A DNA stretch of 30,233 nt from CAYLXX01 sp964387955 (GCA_964387955.1 CAYLXX010000010.1:1-30233); one strand, 5' to 3'. Counted from the first letter of the stretch, positions 15,834-25,150 are shown. Made by a program: numbers and translations. The notes: generated by a model not told the origin, from the letters alone.

Positions 15834-17117
15834 ATGGCTAGACAACGCAAAGTCGCACTGGACGGTATACGCGGATTTGCTATTTTTCTTGTCATCATCA
15901 ATCATCTCAGTTATGCTCACGTGACCGACAATCTAACAGGTATTGCCAAATTAATTTGGAATACTATATTTCTTAACGGACCATTTGGCGTCAATGTTTT
16001 TTTTATTTTATGCGGTTTTTTGATGGCTTATCTATACCCTAAAATCAGATTGCCAGGCAACTTTGTAGCTAAGCGTTATATGCGTATTTTCCCGTTATTT
16101 TTTACTGTCTGCACTTTTAACATGATTATTTTTATAAATAAATCCATTGCTCCCTGGATTCAGCTGGTCACACTCATTTTGATTGCGGCGATAGTACACT
16201 TCGTCTGGATGAAATATATAGATAAAAAAAACTATGCCCAGGTCGTCAAGAAAATTATTACAGCATTTATTGCACTTCAACTCATTATGATTGTTGTTAA
16301 CGTTGCAATAGGAAGATTGGATGCATCTCAATTTAACCATTTGCCAGATATAGTCAGATATTCTGTGATTTATCTGGCCAATCTCACACTCACGCTTTGG
16401 GCGGGTTGGAACATACCAATTCTCAGCGGTCCTTACTGGAGTTTGGCACCCGAAGTGCTTTTTTATTTAGTTTATCCAGTAGTGCTTCTGATTTTTATTT
16501 CTCGAGTTAAAAAACTGAACTGGCAACATATTTTGCTTATACTGATAATCTCTACCGTCTCTCTCCTTATCACAAATTTTGTATTCAATAAGGTGCTGGC
16601 GCTGAGCAGACTCAATATTGTGAGATCGTATGCGTTTGTAGTTGGCATCGTCATCGCACTTATATTGCAGGATGAAAAGAAATGGCAGGAAGTTACAACC
16701 AACTTCAAAAATCGCGGCGTTCAGATAGCAACACTTTGTTTTATACCAATTTTTTTATTGGCATTTCCCTTTTTTCCTGAAAGCAATCAATTTAACTTAA
16801 ATATGCTTCACATTGTGTCAGACAGTTTCATGATGTTGGTATTTCTTGTCACACTTATCGAAGGCACAGCACTCAATACTTTTTTTAGTCAGAAGTGGTT
16901 GTTGTTTCTTGGTTTAATAAGTTATCCTGCCTACCTTATTCATTCGATAACTATTAGCTGGCTTACTCCAATATTTAACGTTTCAAGTCAACCAATAATG
17001 GTCATATATACCATCGCTGCATTTGTACTAACTATTCCTGTTGCATTCTTACTTCACTACCTAGTTGAGCGGCCTTACTTTAACAACCCTACAGCGCATA
17101 ATTTTCCTGTAAAATAG
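15834..17117 (+). CDS. Acyltransferase-3 family membrane O-acyltransferase (OafA-like)
   Basis: A 427-residue, about ten-helix membrane protein. The N-terminal signature is 'ALDGIRG' (8-14) followed by 'INHL' with His24, the conserved catalytic-site His of the family. 'GVNVFFILCGFLMAYLY' and 'YWSLAPEVLFYLVYP' are further hallmarks. Relatives add acetyl or other acyl groups to polysaccharides or lipids across the membrane. There is no fused SGNH domain, so it is the minimal form. Two nucleotides separate it from the flippase gene and six from the next. It probably decorates the glycan made here; acyl group unknown. Confidence 0.88.
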   Translation: MARQRKVALDGIRGFAIFLVIINHLSYAHVTDNLTGIAKLIWNTIFLNGPFGVNVFFILCGFLMAYLYPKIRLPGNFVAKRYMRIFPLFFTVCTFNMIIFINKSIAPWIQLVTLILIAAIVHFVWMKYIDKKNYAQVVKKIITAFIALQLIMIVVNVAIGRLDASQFNHLPDIVRYSVIYLANLTLTLWAGWNIPILSGPYWSLAPEVLFYLVYPVVLLIFISRVKKLNWQHILLILIISTVSLLITNFVFNKVLALSRLNIVRSYAFVVGIVIALILQDEKKWQEVTTNFKNRGVQIATLCFIPIFLLAFPFFPESNQFNLNMLHIVSDSFMMLVFLVTLIEGTALNTFFSQKWLLFLGLISYPAYLIHSITISWLTPIFNVSSQPIMVIYTIAAFVLTIPVAFLLHYLVERPYFNNPTAHNFPVK

Positions 17118-17123
17118 GAACTT

Positions 17124-19424
17124 ATGAAGCCTACAGTAAGCGTCGTCATACCAACCTACAACCGACCCAATCTTGCTCTCAAACATGCAGCTATTATCAG
17201 AAAATTTTATAAGGATATCCAAATCATTATTGTTGATCAAGAAAATAACTCCAAAATCAATGAAAAAGAAATCAAAAAACTTCATATTGAGTACATTAAT
17301 TTGGATCAGGCCAATACCTCCCACGCCAAGAATATCGGCGTCGAGCATGCAACAGGCGACATCGTATTTTTTTTTGATGATGATGTCGAAATCACCCCAG
17401 AAACAATTACCGCTCAACTAACAGCATATGAAAATCCTGATGTAGTCGGAACAGCAGGCAGAGTAATAAATGATGGCGAAAAGGTTCCAAGCAACGCAGA
17501 TGTAGCTACTGGTAAAACAAACTTTTTGGCGACTAAATTCATCCAACAATTTTGGAGTAAGAGGCCTCAAAATGTCGATTTCCCGTACGGATGCAACATG
17601 TCGTTTCGTCGAGATATTATAAAAAAAGTAGGCGGCTTTGACGAATCATTTCCGAAAATCTTCGAAGAAATTGACCTGGGTAAACGGGTGCAAAAATATG
17701 GTACGATGCGTTTTGTTCCCGCAGGTCTTGCTTATCACCATAAAGCTGCCAGTGGAGGAACCCGTTCGTCAATAAAAGATAAAATGTCTTTAATATATCG
17801 CACCTATGGATATTACATGGCCAAACGAGTTATATTTCCATTGTCACTCATCACGTTGTTTCTTCGTACAAGATCAGCTCGGAAAGAAGCACCACACGCT
17901 GTCAAAGAACTGTATCAAGGATATTGGGAATATTTTAAAAAACTTATCACGTGGGAAAATTTTCTGCTTTTGAGTTTCTTTATATTAATTATTGTTCTGC
18001 GGCTGTGGAAAGTCCCCCAATGGTTCTCATTTAATTTCGATGAGGAATATCAAGCGAGTCTCGCCTGGGAACAGGTCAAAAATTTTCATGTCATCTGGAT
18101 CGGAGTCAATGCTGCCAATATTGGATATTACTTGGGTCCTGGTTTTACTTATCTTAATTACATCTTATTTAAAATCTCCCATGGAGATCCGGCAATATTA
18201 GCTTGGTATTCAGCGCTGTTTGGGCTAGTCACTACTGCAAGTGTTTACTATATAACCAACAATTTGTTTACTCGTCGAGCCGCCGTAGTGGCATCGGTGG
18301 TCTACGGCGGCTCTGCTTTCATCAATTTTTTTGACAGGCGCTTCTGGAATCCTAGCCCTATGCCATTCATAGCTATTTGGCTCATCTATAGCATCGTCAA
18401 AGCCCAAAGAAATCCTCGCTGGTATATTCTATCTACCATTTTATTTGCATCAACATTTCATACCAATTTATCACTTCTTATTTTGGCTCCAATTTTGTTT
18501 CTGGCAATTATTCACAATTTTAAAAAAATTAAACTTCACACGTGGATACCGATGATAGTCAGTTACATCATCATCACATTTCCCTTGATGGTATTTGATG
18601 TTGTGCACCATTTTGATAATTTGCTGGCACCATATCGCCTGATTTTTGGCAAGCACCAAGAAGCAGCCACTAAAATCGATTCATCGAGTATTATTCTGCA
18701 TACTCAAGTTCTTATAAATGCTCTAGGCAAAATTTGGTTTTTAAAGATCCCTGATGCACTCCAAAACGAACAATGTTTAGGTCAACATTGTATTATTACT
18801 CAAGCCAATCCAATCCTGATAATATTTTCACTCTATATTCTTTTCATACTTGTTTCATTCTTTAAAAAGGGAAGAGAGTATAGCTATGTTATCGCAGGTA
18901 TACTGATGTACTGTTTTGGGTTTATGTTTTATCCAGGCTATGCGGCCGAATACTACTTGATAGGATTATATGCTTTATTTACTATCGGTATCGGTGTTGT
19001 TTTAAGTCGATACTCTCGAGCCACTATATATATACTACTTACGGTTTTTCTGATTGCCAACGCTCTAGTCATTTTTACGTCCCCTCAAGAAAAATACGGT
19101 CTTACTACAAGAAAAAAATTGATTCAAGAAACTATGCGCTATGTCGGCGATAAACCGTATGCCCTTGAAAATTATGGCCAAGATCCGCGTAAATACCATG
19201 GATACGGCGGCTGGAGATTTTTATTTAAAATTTATGCCCGCAATCCGTCAACTAGTTTTGCAGATGAATTTTTTGGCTGGATATTTCCCGATGAATTACA
19301 ACAGCCGACGCCTGTATTAAAAGTAGTTGTAACTGATGATAAACCATTACAAACCAATCAAAAAGCGCTCGTCACGTACCAAGAAGGCGTCTATCGCTCA
19401 TACGTCTTCCCTTACGAAAAATAA
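17124..19424 (+). CDS. GT2 - GT-C fusion glycosyltransferase
   Basis: A 766-residue bifunctional protein. Residues 1-~270 are a GT2 domain: 'VSVVIPTYNRPN' (5-16), 'VFFFDDDVEI' with Asp85-Asp87, and 'EEIDLGKRV' (181-189) as the acceptor-side motif. Residues ~280-766 are a multi-helix GT-C membrane domain opening with 'WENFLLLSFFILIIVLRLW' and carrying 'FNFDEEYQ' (Asp306/Glu307) in its first outer loop. Fusing a cytosolic transferase to an outer-face transferase suggests that one half makes a lipid-phosphate sugar used by the other, or that both act on one chain. A weak AGGA precedes the ATG by 4 nt. Its last 89 nt overlap the next gene. Confidence 0.86.
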   Translation: MKPTVSVVIPTYNRPNLALKHAAIIRKFYKDIQIIIVDQENNSKINEKEIKKLHIEYINLDQANTSHAKNIGVEHATGDIVFFFDDDVEITPETITAQLTAYENPDVVGTAGRVINDGEKVPSNADVATGKTNFLATKFIQQFWSKRPQNVDFPYGCNMSFRRDIIKKVGGFDESFPKIFEEIDLGKRVQKYGTMRFVPAGLAYHHKAASGGTRSSIKDKMSLIYRTYGYYMAKRVIFPLSLITLFLRTRSARKEAPHAVKELYQGYWEYFKKLITWENFLLLSFFILIIVLRLWKVPQWFSFNFDEEYQASLAWEQVKNFHVIWIGVNAANIGYYLGPGFTYLNYILFKISHGDPAILAWYSALFGLVTTASVYYITNNLFTRRAAVVASVVYGGSAFINFFDRRFWNPSPMPFIAIWLIYSIVKAQRNPRWYILSTILFASTFHTNLSLLILAPILFLAIIHNFKKIKLHTWIPMIVSYIIITFPLMVFDVVHHFDNLLAPYRLIFGKHQEAATKIDSSSIILHTQVLINALGKIWFLKIPDALQNEQCLGQHCIITQANPILIIFSLYILFILVSFFKKGREYSYVIAGILMYCFGFMFYPGYAAEYYLIGLYALFTIGIGVVLSRYSRATIYILLTVFLIANALVIFTSPQEKYGLTTRKKLIQETMRYVGDKPYALENYGQDPRKYHGYGGWRFLFKIYARNPSTSFADEFFGWIFPDELQQPTPVLKVVVTDDKPLQTNQKALVTYQEGVYRSYVFPYEK

Positions 19425-20640
19425 ATTTTTAGTAGTCGTAATAGCTGCCGTTGTTGCGCTGTTTATACTACAGGTTCATAATACGCTAACCTATCCTGCC
19501 AAAAAAGGTTTTGATGCTATCTATCACATCGAGTATGTCACATACCTGCAACACCATAAAAGCGTCCCGCTTGCCAATCAAGGTTGGGAATTGTATCAGC
19601 CACCTCTTTACTATATTCTTGCCGCAGTACTACCTAAGCCAGAAACATATAGATATATCGGACTCATCGCTTGGGTAATGTTAGGTGCCATTAGCTATCC
19701 TTTTTTTAAAAAAAAGTTTACTGACAAAACAATAGCACTTGCAGGAACAGTTTTTGTGATTTCAACACCTGCCGTCATTTATCTCACTCCGGCAATCGGC
19801 AATGAGTTTTTCTCTGCCGTTATCATCAGTGACGCACTCGTATATTACCTGATGACTCGAGGTACCCAAAGCATGAAAGAGAAAATTATTCTCGGGCTAT
19901 TGCTTGGTCTTGCAATGTTGGCTAAAGCCACTGCTTTTGTTCTTATCGCGGCAATTATCCTTGACCAAATTATTGCCAATAAAACAAAATTTTCTCAAAC
20001 TCTGAAAAATCTTTTTGTGCCTTTTTTGGTGATGACTCTACTTGGTGGTTGGTACTATATCAGGAACGTCATCTATTTCCGCAACCCCTTTGCCACCTCC
20101 GTGGAATTTCCGCCCATGATACCGTCCGACCCCCCGGCCGATCGAGGCTTTAATTTCTGGTTCACCTTCCGTCCATTCTTGACTCATGACTTTTTTCTCG
20201 CACACCACTATTCATTTCTCGGCGGTACGTATTTCTCTTGGTTTTACGATGGCCACAATGCCATGGTACCTGTCCAGGAGTTCTCCAAAATAGGCTTTAT
20301 TTTAGTATTGGCCTCGATTCCATTAATCGTTGCAGCAATTACAGGGTATATAACTGAAATTAAAAAAATCACCGACTCCAATAGACTACTTCTCATGTAT
20401 CCAATATTACTTCTTGTTGGCTATATCTTATATAATTTTAAAATACCGTACATGGGTACTGTAAAAGCGATTTTTTTACTAAGCGCAGTTATACCTTTTG
20501 TCTTTTTTATTCTTAAAGGAATTGAGAAAATGAAGTTACCAATGGGGATTGTTGCGAGTTTTGCCTTAGTGTATGTTTTTTTAATTATTAAAAATTTTTG
20601 GGTGAATCCAGAATGGTATCGACTACTCATCAGACCATAA
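19336..20640 (+). CDS. GT-C membrane glycosyltransferase (PMT/ArnT-like)
   Basis: A 434-residue membrane protein with about ten hydrophobic segments. After a basic N-terminal tail (Lys/Arg-rich, 6-30) and a first helix (~31-46) comes 'GFDAIYHIEYVTYLQ' with Asp60, His64 and Glu66, then 'YQPPLYY', the Pro-Pro motif common in GT-C enzymes. The only in-frame ATG able to include helix 1 is at 19336, inside the preceding gene, which gives an 89-nt same-strand overlap. No ATG, GTG or TTG lies between it and the first helix, so the overlap is probably real. Donor, acceptor and exact family are not assignable; a DUF2142-like relative is an alternative. Confidence 0.75.
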   Translation: MINHYKPIKKRSSRTKKASIAHTSSLTKNKFLVVVIAAVVALFILQVHNTLTYPAKKGFDAIYHIEYVTYLQHHKSVPLANQGWELYQPPLYYILAAVLPKPETYRYIGLIAWVMLGAISYPFFKKKFTDKTIALAGTVFVISTPAVIYLTPAIGNEFFSAVIISDALVYYLMTRGTQSMKEKIILGLLLGLAMLAKATAFVLIAAIILDQIIANKTKFSQTLKNLFVPFLVMTLLGGWYYIRNVIYFRNPFATSVEFPPMIPSDPPADRGFNFWFTFRPFLTHDFFLAHHYSFLGGTYFSWFYDGHNAMVPVQEFSKIGFILVLASIPLIVAAITGYITEIKKITDSNRLLLMYPILLLVGYILYNFKIPYMGTVKAIFLLSAVIPFVFFILKGIEKMKLPMGIVASFALVYVFLIIKNFWVNPEWYRLLIRP

Positions 20641-21386
20641 CCGCTGTTATTCCTGCTCGCAACGAGCAACGTAATATTGAGCGCTGTCTCGAAAGTGTCA
20701 AGTGGTGCGACGAAATTATTGTGATGGACATGGGGGACGACAACACAGCTGCCATTGCCAAAAAAATGGGAGTCAAGGTGGTTAAACGCAATGCAAGTCA
20801 TCAAGACAACTATAAATTAGTGCAAGAAAACGTCAATTGGGCAATTGATCACGCCAAGTCCGATTGGATTTTGAGAATTGATGCCGACGAAGAAGTTACA
20901 CCGGAGCTTAAAGAAGAGCTACTAATAATACTTGAGCATGGATCAGATTGTGCAGCTTACGGAGTAAAACGCAACCAATATTTCTTGGGTACATTTCTTA
21001 AAGGAGGGGATTGGGCATATGACCGATTGATACGTTTTTTTAAGCGCGATGCTGCCCGCTACGATGAATCTGTGCATGTGCATGAACAATTCATCGTCAA
21101 AGGCAAAATAGGTTACTTACAAAATGCGTTAAATCACTATTCTCATCCAGACTTCAAAACAGTAGTCAAAAAATTTCAGACATACACCGACATGCAAATC
21201 ACAGATATTCATTATTCAAGACCGCAGGCAGTATACAACTTACTCACACAGCCGCCGTATGTTTTTTTTCGTTGGATGATCTGGCATCACGGGTATCGTG
21301 ACGGAATAAAAGGGGTTATCGCCGGCGCCATGCGCGGGTGGTATGAATTTTTACTATATAAAAAATACCTTTCTAAGCTTTCTTAA
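20613..21386 (+). CDS. Family 2 glycosyltransferase (WaaE/KdtX-like)
   Basis: A 257-residue GT2 enzyme of the small WaaE-like subgroup: 'AVIPARNEQRNIERCLESVK' (11-30), 'CDEIIVMDMGDDNTA' (32-46), 'RIDADEEVTPEL' with Asp90/Asp92 as the DxD metal site, and 'HVHEQF' later. These enzymes typically attach hexoses to lipid-linked or core sugars at the cytoplasmic face. ATG 20613 is preferred to an in-frame TTG at 20598; either overlaps the preceding membrane-protein gene (28 nt from the ATG). It is the last gene of the plus-strand block and overlaps the convergent GT-C gene by 14 nt, with no room for a classical terminator. Confidence 0.87.
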   Translation: MVSTTHQTITAVIPARNEQRNIERCLESVKWCDEIIVMDMGDDNTAAIAKKMGVKVVKRNASHQDNYKLVQENVNWAIDHAKSDWILRIDADEEVTPELKEELLIILEHGSDCAAYGVKRNQYFLGTFLKGGDWAYDRLIRFFKRDAARYDESVHVHEQFIVKGKIGYLQNALNHYSHPDFKTVVKKFQTYTDMQITDIHYSRPQAVYNLLTQPPYVFFRWMIWHHGYRDGIKGVIAGAMRGWYEFLLYKKYLSKLS

Positions 21387-22812
21387 AAAGATACCAGTAC
21401 ATCGTTTCAACCTTAATTTTTTTGACTAACTTTTTTTTACCAAACTGGTCAATCTCCCAACTTCGCTCATGTATGCCGTCAAGATCGCCTCTTTCTGTTA
21501 TTATCACCAGCTGTTGAGAATCGGCGTAACCAAAGATTGAGTCGGCTTTGTATCCAAGCATTTGTAACGGGTACCTATACTCATTACCTACAATACCAGC
21601 AGAGGACTCATTCGTGACAACAATATTAAAATTACTGTGTTGAAGAGGTAGTAACTTCACAGCTGCGCCTGATTGCCTATACGCGAAATCAAAGTTATAT
21701 GGAGTCGGCCTATAAAAATCCTTGGGGAAAAAATACAATCCGTATATGATAAGAACTAGAAATAGCCAGTACTGAATACCTTTCTCAGAAAAAGATAAAA
21801 AATAGAGGAGGAGGACTTGAGTCAAAACAAGCAAGGGAAAAAGATAATAATCAGTGGCCTGGAAACGAAACAAAGTGCTATAAAAAAACATATTTGTAAT
21901 AAAAAAAATAAATATCCAGACGACATCTTTTTTCTTGTAAAGCACAATAAAGAGTCCCGTTAGTATAACTACTAATTGAATGAATGCTGGATAAATTCTT
22001 AGTCCCGTAGCTTTACTCATGAAAATAAGATTTTTAAAAATATTGGTCGAGGTTTGGACATTCACAATAGCATTTTGCTTGGAAAGAAATAAGGTATATG
22101 AGTGGTTAAGAAACGTGTTTTTAAACATGATAAAATGATGAGTTACTTCAAACAATACCAGAGGTAAAAACGCACCGATTAATCCTGCCAAATACAAAAA
22201 CGAATATTTTAGGGTATGTTTATCACGTCTCAGGACAAAAATAGCTCCCGTAAATGGCACAATCACAATCAACGCGACAGGATGAATATTAGCAATAATT
22301 CCAGCAGTCAAACCAAATACGAGCCACGACCACGGCCGACGAAACGGGTAATAAAAAACGAGTAGTACGATATATAAAAATAAAGCCGGTAAATAACTTA
22401 AAGCATTGGTGGCCATCCGGCCGCTTAAAATAAAATATGGCGTCAATACAATCCAAAAAGATGATAATAGTGCAAATCTCAGTGATGTTTTTTGGCGTAT
22501 TACATGCATTGCCATAACAAAACAAATCACACCAGCCAAAGCGTTGCCCACAGCAATTCCCATCGGATGAAAATGAAACAACCATAAAAACGGAGCAAAG
22601 AAATAAAAATAATATGGTCCTGTGTAAAGTCCGCCAAACGAAGTCTTGGGCCCAAGCAAAGTCATGTCTCCATGCAGTATGTTCCACATCGCCAAACTAT
22701 CGCGGCCGAAATCTGAGCTGTACACAAAACTCGATGGCAAACGGTATAAAAATAATGCAGAAGTTACTAATGCGATTAAGCATTCGGGCCAATATGCACG
22801 CAAAAATCTCAT
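21373..22812 (-). CDS. GT-C membrane glycosyltransferase (GT39-like)
   Basis: A 479-residue membrane protein with around twelve hydrophobic segments. The first outer loop carries 'YSSDFGRDSLAMW' (31-43), with Asp34 and Asp38 in the place of the catalytic acidic residues of GT-C enzymes. A soluble tail of about 100 residues follows the last helix. It is the last gene of the gmd operon, ATGA-coupled to the preceding GT-C gene, so the two may act on the same chain. Sugar and acceptor unknown. Confidence 0.77.
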   Translation of the reverse strand: MRFLRAYWPECLIALVTSALFLYRLPSSFVYSSDFGRDSLAMWNILHGDMTLLGPKTSFGGLYTGPYYFYFFAPFLWLFHFHPMGIAVGNALAGVICFVMAMHVIRQKTSLRFALLSSFWIVLTPYFILSGRMATNALSYLPALFLYIVLLVFYYPFRRPWSWLVFGLTAGIIANIHPVALIVIVPFTGAIFVLRRDKHTLKYSFLYLAGLIGAFLPLVLFEVTHHFIMFKNTFLNHSYTLFLSKQNAIVNVQTSTNIFKNLIFMSKATGLRIYPAFIQLVVILTGLFIVLYKKKDVVWIFIFFITNMFFYSTLFRFQATDYYLFPLLVLTQVLLLYFLSFSEKGIQYWLFLVLIIYGLYFFPKDFYRPTPYNFDFAYRQSGAAVKLLPLQHSNFNIVVTNESSAGIVGNEYRYPLQMLGYKADSIFGYADSQQLVIITERGDLDGIHERSWEIDQFGKKKLVKKIKVETMYWYLFKKA

Positions 22813-24122
22813 TTCGAATACTGCTCAATCGTTAATCCTCGATACGCGGAAGTTTTAGTAAGGTGATATTTTTTCTTTTCAAGGAGCGGACGGTGATTGA
22901 AGCCATAAATTTCCAGCGCGTACGGGACAACAGCCAACGTTTGACCGGTAGCTCGATCTATTTGATCAATAGGTGCAATTTTTACATCAGGTCGGTAGTA
23001 GAGCAAAGCATCAGCCGATGAAGGAATCATATAGACACTTTGCGCAGGAGCTAAGCTATTAGCAAGCGATTTCCAATCTTCACGCTGAAACTGAGGGAGA
23101 CACAAATAGGCGAGTGAAAATAAGACAAATCCACCCAGAACTACACTCTTCAGAATATTATTTTTTAGCGACACTGCAAGAAGCAAACACAGAATCGGAA
23201 CTAGGTATATGAATCTAAAATATTGCAGTAGGGGAGAGAAAACCGAAAAAATGAGTCCTAACGCAAGAGGAAAAAGTAAGAAAAATGTTAGCATTTTATG
23301 CTTAGACCACTGTTTAAGTGCCAGAAACCAGATGAAGATCGTCCAAGGAACACTTATGATGTAATACAGACTTTTTGGTTCAAAGGATATGCGTCCGATA
23401 CTAAATTTAAGAGGAATAAGCAATAAATTTTTCACAGTCGCTCTTCCCAGCACCTGACTCCAGTTCACAACTACCTTCATTGACTCTCGCGCATTCCCCA
23501 GTTGTTTAATAAGCAAAGGAAGTAATAAAATAAAAGGCAATAAAAATCCTGGATGGATCCAAATATGCTGTTTAATCCGTCTGCTCAACAGTAAATAAAT
23601 ATAAAAAGCTGAAATAAAAAAAACTGATCCATAAAATGTCGCGAAACTTAAAGCAATACATACATTACACAACACAATATGAGTTACAGAAGTTTTCTTG
23701 TCGAGTAAAAAAAGATAAAAATAAAAAGCCAGCATAAGAATACAAGTAGCCATCAGATACATGCGAGCTTCTTGAGAATAATACATAATGAGTGGATTGA
23801 AGAGGAAAAAAGCTGCTGCCCAAGTGCCGGCTTGCTTATTCTGCAGCTTTTTTCCGATAAGATACACAACGTATCCTGCTATTAAAGAAAATAATATTGA
23901 AGGAAACCTTAAAGCGATTTCTGATGCACCAAATACACTTGTCCATATTTTCATGAAAAAATAGTAGAGCGGCGGGTGAAAATCAGTCGGAGAAAAATTG
24001 AGAAGAATTTGCAAGAAGGATAGGTGAGTAACTTTGGCAGTTGTGCCTTCATCAAGCCAAAGCGATTGATTAAGATTGATTAATCGCACAAGAAAAGCAG
24101 TGACAAATATGAGTTGCGGCAT
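22809..24122 (-). CDS. GT-C membrane glycosyltransferase (GT39/PMT_2-like)
   Basis: A 437-residue membrane protein. 'LNQSLWLDEGTTAKV' (17-31) contains the Asp24/Glu25 pair of the first outer loop, and 'DFHPPLYYF' (47-55) is the characteristic second motif. 'YYSQEARMYL' is another recurring GT39 feature. About ten helices precede a short soluble C-terminal tail. It lies 2 nt downstream of gmd and is ATGA-coupled to the next gene, forming a three-gene minus-strand operon. It probably uses a polyprenyl-phosphate sugar at the outer membrane face. Confidence 0.82.
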   Translation of the reverse strand: MPQLIFVTAFLVRLINLNQSLWLDEGTTAKVTHLSFLQILLNFSPTDFHPPLYYFFMKIWTSVFGASEIALRFPSILFSLIAGYVVYLIGKKLQNKQAGTWAAAFFLFNPLIMYYSQEARMYLMATCILMLAFYFYLFLLDKKTSVTHIVLCNVCIALSFATFYGSVFFISAFYIYLLLSRRIKQHIWIHPGFLLPFILLLPLLIKQLGNARESMKVVVNWSQVLGRATVKNLLLIPLKFSIGRISFEPKSLYYIISVPWTIFIWFLALKQWSKHKMLTFFLLFPLALGLIFSVFSPLLQYFRFIYLVPILCLLLAVSLKNNILKSVVLGGFVLFSLAYLCLPQFQREDWKSLANSLAPAQSVYMIPSSADALLYYRPDVKIAPIDQIDRATGQTLAVVPYALEIYGFNHRPLLEKKKYHLTKTSAYRGLTIEQYSK

Positions 24123-24124
24123 GC

Positions 24125-25108
24125 TTACTTAACTTTTTTTTCAAGTCGTTTGATATCTTCGTCGACCATCATTTTAACCAGTTCCTCAAATGTGACTTTT
24201 GGCTCCCAGCCGAGCAAATCTTTGGCTTTTTTGGGATTGCATTTAAGCATTGGTACTTCAGCTGGTCTCATGTAGCGAGGGTCTTTTTTGACATATTTTT
24301 CCCAATCCTGGATACCGGCTGCTTCAAAGGCTAGTTTAACTAATTCTCGCACTTTATGAGTGCTGCCTGTACCGATTACGAAATCATCCGGCTTATCTTG
24401 CTGCAAGATTAAGTGCATAGCCTTCACATAATCGCCTGCGAAACCCCAATCTCGCTGAGGCTCAAGATCTCCCATGCGCAGTTCTTTAGCTAGACCTAAT
24501 TTGATGCGGGCAACACCATCGGTAACTTTGCGCGATACAAATTGGATACCGCGGATAGGGGATTCATGATTAAAAAGAATCCCGTTACAGGCAAACATAT
24601 TGTATGACTCTCGGAAATTCACTGTCATCCAGTAAGCGTAAAGCTTAGATATGCCATATGGGCTCCTTGGGTGAAAGGGCGTATTTTCATCTTGAATGCC
24701 TTCTGAATGATTAAGACCAAACATCTCCGAAGTTGATGCTTGATAAAACTTGGTTGTTGGGGAAAAATACTTTAATGAGTTCAACATGTACAAGACTCCA
24801 AGTGCATTCACCTCAGTAACTAATTTAGCCTGATCCCATGAACCGCCGACAAACGAGTGGGCGGCTAAGTTGTAAACTTCTTCTGGTCGAACATTTTTGA
24901 TGACATTAATGAGCGATGCTTCGTCGGCCAAATCGCCCTCGACGTACTCAACTTTGTCTTCGATACCCAAATACTCCAGATTTTCGAATCGAGGGTTCGA
25001 GTAACGGCGGAGCAAACCATATACTTTATACCCCTTTTCAAGAAGTAACTGTGCCAGATACGGACCATCTTGCCCCAAGATGCCTGTAATAAGAGCTGAT
25101 TTTGCCAT
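24125..25108 (-). CDS. gmd: GDP-mannose 4,6-dehydratase
   Basis: A 327-residue short-chain dehydrogenase that converts GDP-D-mannose to GDP-4-keto-6-deoxy-D-mannose, the precursor of GDP-fucose, D-rhamnose and perosamine. Diagnostic features: 'TGILGQDGPYLAQLL' (8-22), 'GLLRRYSN' (31-38), 'STSEMFG' with Ser127/Glu128, the 'YGISK' Tyr151/Lys155 pair and 'NHESPIRG', followed by 'FVSRKVTDG'. It is slightly shorter than E. coli Gmd (373). It heads the operon with two GT-C genes. No obvious fcl/GMER or rmd reductase is in the window; unless the GalE-like enzyme at 12030 serves, the reductase must lie elsewhere. Confidence 0.95.
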   Translation of the reverse strand: MAKSALITGILGQDGPYLAQLLLEKGYKVYGLLRRYSNPRFENLEYLGIEDKVEYVEGDLADEASLINVIKNVRPEEVYNLAAHSFVGGSWDQAKLVTEVNALGVLYMLNSLKYFSPTTKFYQASTSEMFGLNHSEGIQDENTPFHPRSPYGISKLYAYWMTVNFRESYNMFACNGILFNHESPIRGIQFVSRKVTDGVARIKLGLAKELRMGDLEPQRDWGFAGDYVKAMHLILQQDKPDDFVIGTGSTHKVRELVKLAFEAAGIQDWEKYVKKDPRYMRPAEVPMLKCNPKKAKDLLGWEPKVTFEELVKMMVDEDIKRLEKKVK

Positions 25109-25115
25109 GAAATCA

Positions 25116-25144
25116 ATTATAAGGTCTGGTTACCTAGTTTGCAA
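25116..25144 (-). promoter_or_regulatory. Sigma-70-type promoter of gmd, near-leaderless
   Basis: On the minus strand TTGCAA (25139-25144) is followed after 17 nt by a perfect TATAAT (25116-25121). The ATG at 25108 comes 7 nt later, so the transcript should start at or next to the start codon. Confidence 0.6.
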
Positions 25145-25150
25145 AAGTTT

